This document shows, in pieces, positions 49,750-57,972 of a stretch of DNA of 64,000 bases. Under the pieces are notes generated by a model. The model did not search any database. It saw only the letters and a program-made list of their open reading frames with translations, and had not been told where the DNA came from. The stretch's first letter is position 1; each line of letters opens with the position of its first letter. The position numbers and the translations under genes were made by a program. Source of the stretch: Streptomyces humidus (GTDB lineage Bacteria; Actinomycetota; Actinomycetes; Streptomycetales; Streptomycetaceae); NCBI RefSeq assembly GCF_014649655.1, contig NZ_BMTL01000007.1:186001-250000 (forward strand), read 5' to 3'.

Positions 49750-50883
49750 TCAGGAGTTCGACGGCGACGGCGAGGGAGTCGCCGTGGCTGCGTCGGGGCT
49801 TGGGGTGGTGGTGGTGTGCGGCGCCGCGGAAGGCGGGCTGCTCGCGCGGATGGCCGGGGCGTCGTCGACGGACGCGACCTCCCAGCGGCCGGCGCGGGAC
49901 TTGAGGGTGAGCGCGTAGCTCAGCGAGACCGGGCTGCCGGCCTGGTCCGTGGCATCGACCTGGACCAGCTGGTGCAGCACCGTGCCGTCGGCCGGCACCT
50001 TCTGCTGGCCGGAGCCGGACGAGTCGTCCTGGACGCCGGTCACCTTCAACGCGGCGTACGGCGCAGGGCTGATGGGCTGAAGCCGCGTACCGGGCGAGGT
50101 GTAGCGGTCGAGTTCGGTGGAGCCGGTGAGGTAGGCGGCTAGGAACCCGCGCGCGGTCTCCACCGACGGGTCGGCGCTGCTCGACCCGCGGTCGGTCTCG
50201 TACGCCAGGCCGCCGGGCTTGACGGAGGCGGGTGCGGCCACCTGCGCTGGCAGGGACGTCGCGGCGTAGCCGGCATCGGATGCCGCCTTGTCGGTACCGC
50301 CGGCACTGGCCGGGCCGGTGGCCTGAATGCCGACGCGGAAGTACTGCACCCCCAGGCGCTTCGCCTTGCCCTTGTCGTCGTGCGCCGTGACGTCGGCGGC
50401 CACGGTGATCGACCAGTAGCCAGGCTGTACCTCACGGGAGGCCAGGACGGTGGACTGCGTGGCCTCGCGGGTCCCGGGCTTGACGGCCAGGGCGAACGAG
50501 CCGGAGTAGTACGGCGCCAGGTCACGCTCGGTGCCCTGGCCGGCCTGGAGGTAGGCGGCGACGAACAGTTCGGCGAAGCCGGCCGGCCCGACCGAGGACG
50601 CGGGCGCTGCGGCAACGACCGGCTTGGTCGCGCCCTGGGCCGGGCCGGACGCGCTGAGGAACGCCAGCATTCCCAGAGCCGGGCCTGACGCCACGAGAGC
50701 CCAGGCACCGACGCGGGCCAGCCGGGAGATCCCGGACATGTGGGCGGTGCTCGCCTTCCACCCGGTTTCATCCGGCTGGTCCGTCGGCGACTCCTGGTGC
50801 TCCTCGACCTCCTCGTCCCAGACTTCCGCCTCGACGAACTGCTTCTTCTTGTCGGCCTTCCGCTGCCGGCGCTGGCGCTTCAC
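49750..50883 (-). CDS. TcpC-like conjugal transfer protein
   Basis: A 377-residue protein. A highly basic start (VKRQRRQRKADKKKQ) is followed by one membrane segment near 55-78 and two tandem NTF2-like domains (around 105-215 and 245-345), then a Ser/Pro/Thr tail. This is the TcpC architecture of Tn916/pCW3-type T4SS, the VirB8 counterpart. GTG 50883 overlaps the stop of the 91-residue gene (GTGA). Confidence 0.8.
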   Translation of the reverse strand: MKRQRRQRKADKKKQFVEAEVWDEEVEEHQESPTDQPDETGWKASTAHMSGISRLARVGAWALVASGPALGMLAFLSASGPAQGATKPVVAAAPASSVGPAGFAELFVAAYLQAGQGTERDLAPYYSGSFALAVKPGTREATQSTVLASREVQPGYWSITVAADVTAHDDKGKAKRLGVQYFRVGIQATGPASAGGTDKAASDAGYAATSLPAQVAAPASVKPGGLAYETDRGSSSADPSVETARGFLAAYLTGSTELDRYTSPGTRLQPISPAPYAALKVTGVQDDSSGSGQQKVPADGTVLHQLVQVDATDQAGSPVSLSYALTLKSRAGRWEVASVDDAPAIRASSPPSAAPHTTTTPSPDAATATPSPSPSNS

Positions 50884-51155
50884 GACGCCGTCCGCAGGGC
50901 CTGGACCGTCAGGACGGTCGAGATGCGCTCCTTGAGCTGAGCCGGCGTACGGGCCAGCAGCACATCCCACGACGCCAGGGCGGGCTCCGACTCGCTGTCG
51001 AGGAAGGACCGCATCTGCTGGTGCAGGTCACGGTCCATCGGCCGGCTCACCAGAGCGGCGGCAATCTTGGTCAGCTCGCGCGAAGCACGGGCCACACGGG
51101 CCTCGTCGGCGTCGAGCAGCTGTCGGCCGGTGCCGGCCGGGGACTTCGTGGTCAC
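50880..51155 (-). CDS. Small helical protein, first gene of T4SS operon
   Basis: A 91-residue helical soluble protein (DEARVARASRELTKIAAALV; TPAQLKERISTVLTVQALR). ATG 51155 has GGGAGAA. It is the first gene after C-box 3 and is translationally coupled to the TcpC-like gene. Function unknown; perhaps a regulatory or accessory subunit of the transfer machine. Confidence 0.7.
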   Translation of the reverse strand: MTTKSPAGTGRQLLDADEARVARASRELTKIAAALVSRPMDRDLHQQMRSFLDSESEPALASWDVLLARTPAQLKERISTVLTVQALRTAS

Positions 51156-51227
51156 GTCGGTTCTCCCGGAGGTTGAAGGGTGGGGGCGGGGCGTTAGGGG
51201 CTGGAGGAGCTCTGGTGGGCCTCTCGC

Positions 51228-51285
51228 CTGCTACAGGTGTCGAGGAAGTCCGCGGTGTGACAGTCGGGCCGAAGTTTTTTCGAGG
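51228..51285 (-). promoter_or_regulatory. C-box 3, promoter/operator of T4SS operon
   Basis: TGTCACAC-N14-ACACCTGTAGCAG on the minus strand, preceded by an A-run and CTTCGG. It lies 73 bases before ATG 51155. Confidence 0.78.
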
Positions 51286-51326
51286 GACTTCTGCGGCGGT
51301 CAATCCACGGCGCGGGCCGGCGTCTC

Positions 51327-52280
51327 TCAGGCCGCGGCGCGGTACTGGGCGAGGGGCGACTTCGTGCGCAGCGTGCGAACGGCACGGCTGGCGTGCTGCC
51401 GCAGCAGGTCCCCTTCGTGGCCCATGGAGCGGGTGGTCATGTGCCGCTGCTCGGGCCGCTGCGAGGTGGACAGGTAGTACCGGGCGATGCGCTGCGCCTC
51501 GAGCTCCTTCAGCGCTCCGATCTCCACCGCCCACAGCAGGAGGTCGAGGACCTCTGTCCGCGCCTCGTGACGTGACAGGGCTGGCTCATCGGCGCCGACG
51601 AGCTCCATCTGGGCAGCGCGCATCAGCAGGTCTGCGAGCTCGACCGTGCCGTGCGGGGTGTCGGGGTCCTCGCTGGAGACGACGTGGGCGTAGCGGGTGT
51701 GGCACTCAGCTGAGGCAAGAGGCGCGACGCCGGCGGCGAACTCCTGGACGTCCTCTATGTCGTCGAGGCAGGCGGCCAGGGTGCGGCGGGTCAGCTGCAG
51801 GGTGTCGAGCGCGAGGTTGTTGAAGATCCGCCGCGGCCGCCGGTCGAGCGGGTAGGTGCGGACGACCTCGAAGGCGGCGCCCAGCACCGTCGCGCAGACG
51901 TCGTCCCACGGAAGGCCGTACGAGCGCTGCTGCGTCTTCGCCATCAGGACCGTTTTGGGCAGGAGGACGCGTACGGCCACCCGCCATGCGAGGTGGGCGT
52001 CGAAGCCGGTCCCGCCGGCGCGCTCGACCAGCAGGTGCATGACGCGGTCGTGTCCGTCCAAGTCACCGCGGCGGTAGTAGACGGAGATCTTGTCGACCAC
52101 GTCCTGGGGACTGGTTGCCCCAGCGAGGTCGGGGTGCTCCTCGGCCCACGTGGCGACGCGGTCCTCGGCCTTCAGGTCGCGGCAGAGCACGTCCCAGTCG
52201 CGGTTCATCAGGGCGAGCGTGTCGTAGCGGGTTGTGGACTCGGAGGAGTCAAGTGCCGGGGTGTGCTGGGTGGTGGCCAC
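51327..52280 (-). CDS. Sigma-factor-like protein
   Basis: About 317 residues. The centre (LPWDDVCATVLGAAFEVVRT, then RRPRRIFNNLALDTLQLTRR) resembles sigma region 2, and the C-terminus (LKELEAQRIARYYLSTSQRP, then RQHASRAVRTLR) resembles region 4 with its helix-turn-helix and the RAxxxLR end. It is divergent, so this is a tentative call. GTG 52280 and GTG 52325 are both possible starts. Lying directly before C-box 3, it is a candidate activator of C-box promoters; this is inference. Confidence 0.5.
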   Translation of the reverse strand: MATTQHTPALDSSESTTRYDTLALMNRDWDVLCRDLKAEDRVATWAEEHPDLAGATSPQDVVDKISVYYRRGDLDGHDRVMHLLVERAGGTGFDAHLAWRVAVRVLLPKTVLMAKTQQRSYGLPWDDVCATVLGAAFEVVRTYPLDRRPRRIFNNLALDTLQLTRRTLAACLDDIEDVQEFAAGVAPLASAECHTRYAHVVSSEDPDTPHGTVELADLLMRAAQMELVGADEPALSRHEARTEVLDLLLWAVEIGALKELEAQRIARYYLSTSQRPEQRHMTTRSMGHEGDLLRQHASRAVRTLRTKSPLAQYRAAA

Positions 52281-52576
52281 GTCCGTGTCCGTCCTTTCGC
52301 GCCATCTGGTCTCGATGGCGCTCACACTCCCGAGGCCCCCCTTGACCGCGGTCTGACGGCGATTCCGGCGCGACGAGGTCAAGGGGAAACCGGCCCTCGG
52401 CACCCGGCGGCCCACTGGGCAAGGGGGGCCGCGGTCAAGGGGTGGGCGCAGTGGTCAAGGGGGATGGCATCCACTCGGCGAGGTGGATGGGAGCGACCCA
52501 CTCCACCGAGGACGCGGTGGAGACCACTTCCAGTGGACGGACCTAAGGCACCGCGGAGCCGGCTCCATCCACTGGA

Positions 52577-52615
52577 CCGGATGGAGCACACCGAGTGGAT
52601 GGACCACGCCCCGTC
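52577..52615 (+). repeat. 39-base direct repeat, copy 1
   Basis: The copy around GGATGGAGCACACCGAG recurs at 53208-53246 with a few mismatches. It overlaps the small palindrome CTCCATCC / GGATGGAG (52563-52586). Confidence 0.6.
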
Positions 52616-52896
52616 GCAGGGCTCACGAACCTCCACCCACTGGCCACCCACGGTGGGCCGGGACGTCCCGCCCATCGGCCCATCGCGATGGACGCCATCG
52701 CGAACTGGGTCCGAGACACCCCGGGTCGCCATCGCCTTCACACGCCGTTCTGCACGGCGCCGGGCTCCGGTGGGTGTCGCCGGGGAGGAAGCGCCAGCCG
52801 CGCCCCGCGGCTCCCCCTGCTCGGCGGCCGCCCGCATCGGACAGAGGCTGCCCGTGCCGGTGCCGTGCGCCGGCCTCATCGGATCCTGGCCCTCTG

Positions 52897-52952
52897 GCGC
52901 CTGCTGCGTTTCCCCTTGACCCGGGCCCAGGTCAAGGGGAAACAGCAGGCGC
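52897..52952. repeat. 56-base palindrome with iteron arms
   Basis: Arms GTTTCCCCTTGACC and GGTCAAGGGGAAAC extended by GCGCCTGCT / AGCAGGCGC, an 8-base loop and a 2-base bulge. Two iterons face each other. Confidence 0.75.
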
Positions 52953-53207
52953 CCCGTCCCGTGGTCAAGGGGTGCAAGCACGGCCGGTCAAGGGGGTGGC
53001 CGAGGGGCCAGATGATGCGGTGAAGCTGGTCAAGGGGGAGAGGAGGGGGTGGCGAGGTGATCGCCGGAAGGTGTCTGCCGGCGATCACCTCGGGTGGGTG
53101 GCACGCGCGGTTTCACCGCGATCCAGCCTGTGGCTCGGCCGGCCACCGGGGCCACCCCATCGCCTCGTCCACCGTCCGTCATCGGTGGGCGCCACCGGTG
53201 CACCGGA

Positions 53208-53246
53208 TCGGATGGAGCCCACCGAGTGGATGAACCACACCCCGTC
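53208..53246 (+). repeat. 39-base direct repeat, copy 2
   Basis: Second copy of the repeat at 52577-52615. Related shorter copies follow near 53360. Confidence 0.6.
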
Positions 53247-53524
53247 CACCGGGTGTCGCCCACTGGGTGTCGCCCATCGGGTGGTCCGAGCCGATGGACC
53301 ACACCCGATGGACGAAGGCGACTCTCCATCGGGTGGGCTCCATTGCGGGGCGCAGTGCCACCGGATGGAGCCCACCCTGCGCGCGGGACCGAGCGGTGGG
53401 GAGTGGGCTCCGTAAGTGGCCGGGTGGGGAATGGCGGGTGCGTCACGCCGGCCGCGGTGGCGACGGCAGCGTGCGCTCGCCCCACCCTCGACCGCGACTC
53501 CACGGCGGCTTGTCGCGGGCCCGT

Positions 53525-53559
53525 GTTTCTCCTTGACCAGGGCGCGGGTCAAGGGGAAA
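53525..53559. repeat. Second iteron palindrome
   Basis: Arms TTTCTCCTTGACC / GGTCAAGGGGAAA with one mismatch and a 9-base loop. Confidence 0.65.
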
Positions 53560-53739
53560 TCGGCCGCCGCGAAAGCTGGTCAAGGGGCGCCTCTGAGACG
53601 TCAGGACCACCGTGGCCCGTCGCGGATCGTTGAGCTCCTCCGGGCCGCGGCGGGCGCCCGCTGTGTGGAACGTGGCGCCGGCGTGGTCGGCCCATCGCCA
53701 CCCGGGGTGTGGAGAGCCCGGAGCGGTGGAGTGGACGGC

Positions 53740-55392
53740 TCACGATGCGGCCCGCTCCAGATGCCGGGTTCGGCATCGGACACACAGGCCGGTGGAACCG
53801 AGCGCCGGGCGGGTGCATCCGCTGCCGTCCCACCCCGCGCACGCCTCGGGCTCCACCGCTGAGGACGGGCGGCCGGCGCGCATCCCCTCGTGCTCCTCTC
53901 GGCACGGCCTGCACCTGCGGCCCGGCTCTGTCCGGTTCAGCAGCAGGACGGCGCAGCCGCACTCGGGGCACCGGCCCCGGGGAATGGCGGGAGTGGAGCG
54001 CGGGGTGGGGGTGCCGGTGGGGGTGGAGTGGACGACGAGGGTGGGAGTGGGCGCCTCGGGCTGGGCGGTGGCGCGGCGCCGGTCGCGGACGATCTCCTCG
54101 CACACCGAGCACCGGCGGCCGCTGCTCCACAGGACACCGGCCTCGCAGTCGAAGATCCCGCAGCCCCAGTGCGGCAGGCCGACGCCGAGGATCCACCGGC
54201 CGGGGTCGCGGATCTCGTCGGTGAAGAACCGGCAGGCTCGTGCCTCCAGGCGCTGCCGCAGCCGGGTGTCGTCGATGCCGGAGCGCAGCTGCTGGCCGAC
54301 CTCCCGGGCGATGCGCCGTTGCATGTAGACGCTGGTTTGCCGGTAGAGCCTGTGCACCGGCTCGAGAACGGCGTGCACCCGGGCGCTGATGGTGAGCCCG
54401 GGTCCGTCGTAGGCGCCGGTGTGGTTGGTCAAGGGGGTGCCCGCGGGCTTGGTCAAGGGGGTGGTCAAGGGGGTCTGGTGGTCATCCGCGCGCAGCGCGA
54501 GTCCACCGTCGCCGTCGCCGCGCGGTGGTTGCGCACCGCGGTTTTCCACAGCTTCACCTACCTGTACTTCGCCTACGGCGGGTGAGAAGGGGGCGCGCTC
54601 GTCATCAGGTCGGTCAGTCCTAGGTTCTTCCTTAGTCGCGAGTGATCCCGCATCAGCCGAGGAACCCGATCCCTCACCAGGACCAGAGGTGGAGGAGGGT
54701 GCGACGTCCGCGGTGGACGGTTGTCCACAGGGGTCCTGAGGAAGGGCGGCGGGGATGTCGTGGGCGATGAAGTGGTGGCGGCCGCGTACGCCGGCTCTGC
54801 GCTCCACGGTGATCCACCGCGTGGCCTCCAGCTCGTCGACGATCTCCCCGGCGGCCGCGGTGGTGAGCGGCTGGCCGGCCCGTCGGCCGCTGTAGTGGTG
54901 GAGCGCCCCTGCGATCTCCGACTCGGTGAGCGGGATCCGCTGGGCCTGGGCGTACGCGATGAGTGCGTACGCGCGCAGCTGGCGCGGGGTGAGGTCCTCG
55001 GAGGCGGCCACCGGGATCCATACGAACCGCTCGGTCGCGGACAGGGGCCGGGTACGGCGCACCGCCGAGGTGCCGCATCCGCCGGGCAGGGAACGGCGGG
55101 TCGAGGACAGCTCGACGACGCCGTCGGGCCCGGGGCGCATCAGCTGCGTCATGCCGCGCTCGACGGAGGCCTTCGACAGCCCGACGTACTCCGCGATGGT
55201 CACGGTCGCCGCTGTGCATCCCTCAGGACGCGACGCCAGCGCGGCGATCTTCACGTACGCGGTCAGCGCGACGTCGGCGTAGTGCGGGCTGGTGACGAGG
55301 CGCAGGGGCACCTTGACCCGCTGGCGGCGCTGCGGGCGCGCCTGATCGCCCGCCGGCGGCGGGCTACTCGGTGGTGCTGCTGTGCGGGGCAC
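53740..55392 (-). CDS. Plasmid replication initiator-like winged-helix protein
   Basis: A 550-residue protein. The N-terminal 220 residues hold helix-turn-helix segments (LTAYVKIAALASRPEGCTAA; VTIAEYVGLSKASVERGM) and a second winged helix, as in Rep/DnaD-like initiators of Streptomyces linear plasmids. A low-complexity linker encodes TPLTTPLTKPAGTPLTN through embedded iterons. The C-terminus has a zinc ribbon (RCPECGCAVLLL, RRCRPC) and CVRCRTRH. GTG 55392 is chosen for AGGAG four bases upstream; TTG 55461 is possible. The adjacent iteron region and C-box 4 support a replication role, but no family match is certain. Confidence 0.65.
   Translation of the reverse strand: MPRTAAPPSSPPPAGDQARPQRRQRVKVPLRLVTSPHYADVALTAYVKIAALASRPEGCTAATVTIAEYVGLSKASVERGMTQLMRPGPDGVVELSSTRRSLPGGCGTSAVRRTRPLSATERFVWIPVAASEDLTPRQLRAYALIAYAQAQRIPLTESEIAGALHHYSGRRAGQPLTTAAAGEIVDELEATRWITVERRAGVRGRHHFIAHDIPAALPQDPCGQPSTADVAPSSTSGPGEGSGSSADAGSLATKEEPRTDRPDDERAPFSPAVGEVQVGEAVENRGAQPPRGDGDGGLALRADDHQTPLTTPLTKPAGTPLTNHTGAYDGPGLTISARVHAVLEPVHRLYRQTSVYMQRRIAREVGQQLRSGIDDTRLRQRLEARACRFFTDEIRDPGRWILGVGLPHWGCGIFDCEAGVLWSSGRRCSVCEEIVRDRRRATAQPEAPTPTLVVHSTPTGTPTPRSTPAIPRGRCPECGCAVLLLNRTEPGRRCRPCREEHEGMRAGRPSSAVEPEACAGWDGSGCTRPALGSTGLCVRCRTRHLERAAS
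54427..54472 (-). repeat. Iterons inside the rep-like coding sequence
   Basis: Three GGTCAAGGGG copies at 54427, 54451 and 54463 (24 and 12 bases apart), in frame as repeated T-P-L-T. Iterons within the rep gene are known for linear plasmids such as pSLA2. Confidence 0.7.
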
Positions 55393-55525
55393 GCTTCTCC
55401 TGGCGCACCGGTGCCGCGGGGCGGCGACTCGGGTGCGCTGGGTCTCGACGGCGTCCGGCAAGGACGCGCGGTCTGGGGTCTGGCCAGAGGCACTCGGGCG
55501 AGGGCTGAAGGAACGGGTCCTTCAG

Positions 55526-55575
55526 CTGCTACGGGTGTCGAAAAAGCCGACGGTGTGACAGTCCGGCCGAAAAAA
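55526..55575 (-). promoter_or_regulatory. C-box 4, promoter/operator of rep-like gene
   Basis: TGTCACAC-N14-ACACCCGTAGCAG on the minus strand (one change in the second block), with an A/T-run upstream. It lies 134 bases before GTG 55392. Confidence 0.72.
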
Positions 55576-55599
55576 TCCCCAGCGAACCTGTGACCTGCG

Positions 55600-55727
55600 G
55601 GTCAAGGGGCTCTCTGGGTTGGCGGCAGGCCCCCTTGACCGGGCCCGTGAAGGCTCGTTGGTCAGGTGTGGGGAGCGAGGCCTCGGCTCTCCTGGTCAAG
55701 GGGTGTCGGCTGGAGCTGGTCAAGGGC
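55600..55727. repeat. Outlying iterons upstream of C-box 4
   Basis: GGTCAAGGGG at 55600 and 55694, its inverse at 55631, and a partial copy at 55718. Confidence 0.6.
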
Positions 55728-55995
55728 AGACCGCTGGACCGCTGTGGGCCACGGTGGATCCGGGCCGCACCGATCCAGAAAGCGGGCACGCAGCGTGGGG
55801 TGGGTGTCACGGACGGGCGAATATCCACCGCGATCGGCGTGCTTCGATGGCGTCCGAGCTGACAAAGGCCATGGGTGTACTGCAAGATGGACCCCGTTCT
55901 CCCGGGTCGCCCCGGGAAACGACAAACCCCTTCGGGGGGATTGCTGCTGGAGGGCAGTGATTGCCGGACCATTCGGTCCGGCCTTCGCTCGGACT

Positions 55996-56049
55996 GGGCT
56001 GCTAACCCGGGTCGGAGCGGTGACGGCCGGCAGAGGAGCTGCTAACTCC
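55996..56049 (+). other. Two small hairpins with identical CTGCTAA loops
   Basis: GGG-CTGCTAA-CCC (55996-56008) and GGAG-CTGCTAA-CTCC (56035-56049). The stems differ while the seven-base loop is identical. They lie in the 55728-56423 gap, where no strong gene is seen apart from the weak frame at 56081. They could be an RNA element or protein-binding hairpins. Confidence 0.4.
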
Positions 56050-56080
56050 GAAGCCGGCGGAGAGGGGCGAGGAGCGGCCT

Positions 56081-56338
56081 TTGCTAGAGGCGCCCGCCCG
56101 GAAGACCTACGACATCCTCAACTCCCCCTTCCCGGGGGATTTCGTGTTTCTGGGCCCGGCCGCGCCGGGCAGCGCCCATGGCAGCGCCGCGCCCGGCATG
56201 GCGAAACCGCCCCGGGTCTGCGCGGTGCTGGTCATGGGAGAACCGCCTTCTCGGTTCGCCGGGCCCGTCCTCGGCGCGGAGCGCCGGGGGCCCGAGGTGA
56301 GGCGTTTTGGATCAAGCGAAAGTCACCCTATCCCCTGA
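56081..56338 (+). CDS. Possible small protein after hairpins
   Basis: TTG 56081 with GAGGAG six bases upstream opens an 85-codon frame containing RKTYDILNSPFPGDFVFLGP and then low-complexity Gly/Pro/Ala sequence. The ribosome site is good, but codon use in the second half is poor and no family is recognised. It may be a short gene controlled by the preceding hairpins or chance. Confidence 0.3.
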   Translation: MLEAPARKTYDILNSPFPGDFVFLGPAAPGSAHGSAAPGMAKPPRVCAVLVMGEPPSRFAGPVLGAERRGPEVRRFGSSESHPIP

Positions 56339-56423
56339 CAGCCGCCGTGCACACGCACTCAGCGCGTTGTCCACGCGACGTCGAAAAGTGCGGCCAAGAG
56401 GGGGCAGTTGACGCAGAAGGTTA

Positions 56424-57155
56424 CTAACTGGCGCTTCCCGTGCGGATAGTCACCCGATCCGCACGTACTACCGTCAAAAGGTATGAGGTTGGGCGCTCAT
56501 CCGTATATCCGACTCTTCGAATCTCGAACACCGCGGTGCCGGCCTTGGCCTTGAGGAGCGAGCACTCCTCGGTGGTGGCCGACCTCGCGCCCCAGCTGCT
56601 GGTGTGGCTGTCCTCGCGCCGCAGCGTGCCCGCCGTGAACGGCGCGACGGTGGCGGCCTCGGCCCCCGACACCGCGAGCAAGTCCGGGGTGAAGAGGGTC
56701 TGCAGCGCCCACGGGATGCCGGCCTGCAGCAGCACCGACTGGCGGACGGACAGGGCGGCGTCCGGCGTGAGGCCCAGGGCCTCGACCGCGGCGGCGTCGG
56801 TACCGGGAACCCCGCGCCTCGTGTCGTCGTGGCCGCCGTCGCCGGACTCCGCCGGCCTGATCAGCCCGTCCTCGTGCAGGCGGACCGTCATGGCGAGAGC
56901 CGGCTGCAGTACTCGACTGCGGCGGCGCGGGGCCGTCTCGACCAGGCCCTCCTCTTCGAGGAGCCGCAACGCCTGGGCCACGGTGTTCGGGGCGACGCCG
57001 AGCTTTTCACCCAACTCACGCTGACCGGGGAGCTGATCACCCGGGGCCAGCCTGCCGCTCAGGATGTCGGCGCGCAGCGCGGCCGCGACCTGCTCGTGCG
57101 GGTGATGGGACGTCATGGGCACATCTTGCCGCACCCGCCAGAACTCTCGGCTCAT
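56424..57155 (-). CDS. GntR-family transcriptional regulator (UTRA type)
   Basis: A 243-residue protein. The N-terminal GntR winged helix is clear (HEQVAAALRADILSGRLAPG; QRELGEKLGVAPNTVAQAL; LEEEGLVETAPRR). The C-terminal UTRA/HutC-like effector domain ends RVGYTDERPTSYLLTVVRAD. Related repressors (KorSA, KorA) control transfer in Streptomyces elements. ATG 57155 has AAGGAGAGG; ATG 57116 is an alternative. The repeats at 57209-57231 just upstream are a likely operator. It may be the master repressor of this element (inference). Confidence 0.88.
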   Translation of the reverse strand: MSREFWRVRQDVPMTSHHPHEQVAAALRADILSGRLAPGDQLPGQRELGEKLGVAPNTVAQALRLLEEEGLVETAPRRRSRVLQPALAMTVRLHEDGLIRPAESGDGGHDDTRRGVPGTDAAAVEALGLTPDAALSVRQSVLLQAGIPWALQTLFTPDLLAVSGAEAATVAPFTAGTLRREDSHTSSWGARSATTEECSLLKAKAGTAVFEIRRVGYTDERPTSYLLTVVRADRVTIRTGSAS

Positions 57156-57208
57156 CCGCTCGACCTCTCCTTGACGTGATCGCCAATGGCGTGCATCATC
57201 TGACGCAA

Positions 57209-57231
57209 CTGCATTAAGGCAGTTAAGGCAG
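57209..57231 (-). promoter_or_regulatory. Candidate GntR operator
   Basis: On the minus strand, tandem CTGCCTTAA followed by CTGCCTTAATGCAG, whose CTGC / GCAG ends form a palindrome. It lies in the 170-base gap between the divergent GntR and WhiB genes. A GC hairpin at about 57249-57281 is also in this gap. Confidence 0.55.
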
Positions 57232-57324
57232 ATGGCGCGTGAAAAAGCAAGCGGCCCCCGGGGCTGGTCCCCCCGGAGGCCGTGAACGCGCCCTCACCCA
57301 CCAGAGCGCAGGAGATGAGAACGC

Positions 57325-57972
57325 GTGAACACCATGATGGCAGCCCACCCGCCGAAGCCGGCAGACGCCCGCGGATTCACCGAGGACGGCATCGCCCGGT
57401 ACCTCGCCGACACCGAGTCGATCGACGACCTCGTCGCCGGCGGCTACCTGGCCGGCCACGACGGCCGACTCATCGCCCAGCAGCTGCGAGCCCCGCAGCT
57501 GCGCCGGGCCATCACCCACTCGGTGTGCCACACCGTCCAGCCGGACGTCGACAACTTCTACCAGGAGGACGGCGAACCGGACGCCGACTGGCAGCAGCGC
57601 CGCGCCCGCACGGTCCGCGACCACTGCACCGCCTGCCCGGTACGGGCCGCGTGCGCCGAGCTCGCCCTCCGCGACGACGACACCGTCGGCGTCCGCGGCG
57701 GCCTCGCTCCGGAGAAGCTGACCCGCCGCCTGGTCGCCGAGACCACCAGGCTGGAGCGCGCCCGCGCCCTGGATGGGCGCACCGCGGAGGCCCGGCGCGC
57801 CCGCATCGCCGCCGGCGCGGAACTGCAGAGGCTCTCCGGCCAGTACCTCGGCACCTCCGGCAAGCCCGAGAAGCGCCTGGAGAACATCGAGAACATCCGC
57901 GAGGCCGCCCGCCGGCGCGACGAACTCGTCGCCGCCTACCGCCACGCCGCCGGCTGGACGGTCGCCGCATGA
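57325..57972 (+). CDS. WhiB family transcriptional regulator
   Basis: A 215-residue protein with Cys at 68, 101, 104 and 110 (VCHT; HCTACPVRAAC) and the GVRGG turn at 122-126, the WhiB [4Fe-4S] signature. The spacing before the CxxC is 32 residues, within the usual range. Basic helices follow, and the chain is longer than typical WhiB proteins. It probably binds sigma factor and regulates transcription. GTG 57325 has GGAG. The stop overlaps the next ATG (ATGA), and it heads the plus-strand spread operon, divergent from GntR. Confidence 0.9.
   Translation: MNTMMAAHPPKPADARGFTEDGIARYLADTESIDDLVAGGYLAGHDGRLIAQQLRAPQLRRAITHSVCHTVQPDVDNFYQEDGEPDADWQQRRARTVRDHCTACPVRAACAELALRDDDTVGVRGGLAPEKLTRRLVAETTRLERARALDGRTAEARRARIAAGAELQRLSGQYLGTSGKPEKRLENIENIREAARRRDELVAAYRHAAGWTVAA

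Larger units (their letters stand above)
52336..53603. repeat. Non-coding iteron region, candidate replication origin
   Basis: No gene is convincing in these 1.27 kb. The sequence is filled with GGTCAAGGGG in both orientations (for example 52377, 52433, 52453, 52963, 52986, 53028, 53578 and inverted at 52336) and with short CCAC(C)GGATGG-type repeats. It lies beside the replication-initiator-like gene. Repeats plus palindromes in a gene-free stretch next to rep fit a plasmid origin. Confidence 0.65.

Noticed and set aside
52483..53415. Plus-strand frames in the iteron region as a coding gene
   Set aside because: Translations are Arg/Gly/His-rich repeats of the DNA motifs in several frames at once, with no start signal or domain.
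52336..55727. CRISPR-like array from the regularly repeated GGTCAAGGGG
   Set aside because: Repeats are only 10 bases, irregularly spaced and in both orientations, with no unique spacers or cas genes.
55666..56427. 253-codon plus frame spanning the structured intergenic region
   Set aside because: It runs through iterons and hairpins, has no ribosome site and has poor coding character; only the short frame at 56081 has a plausible start.
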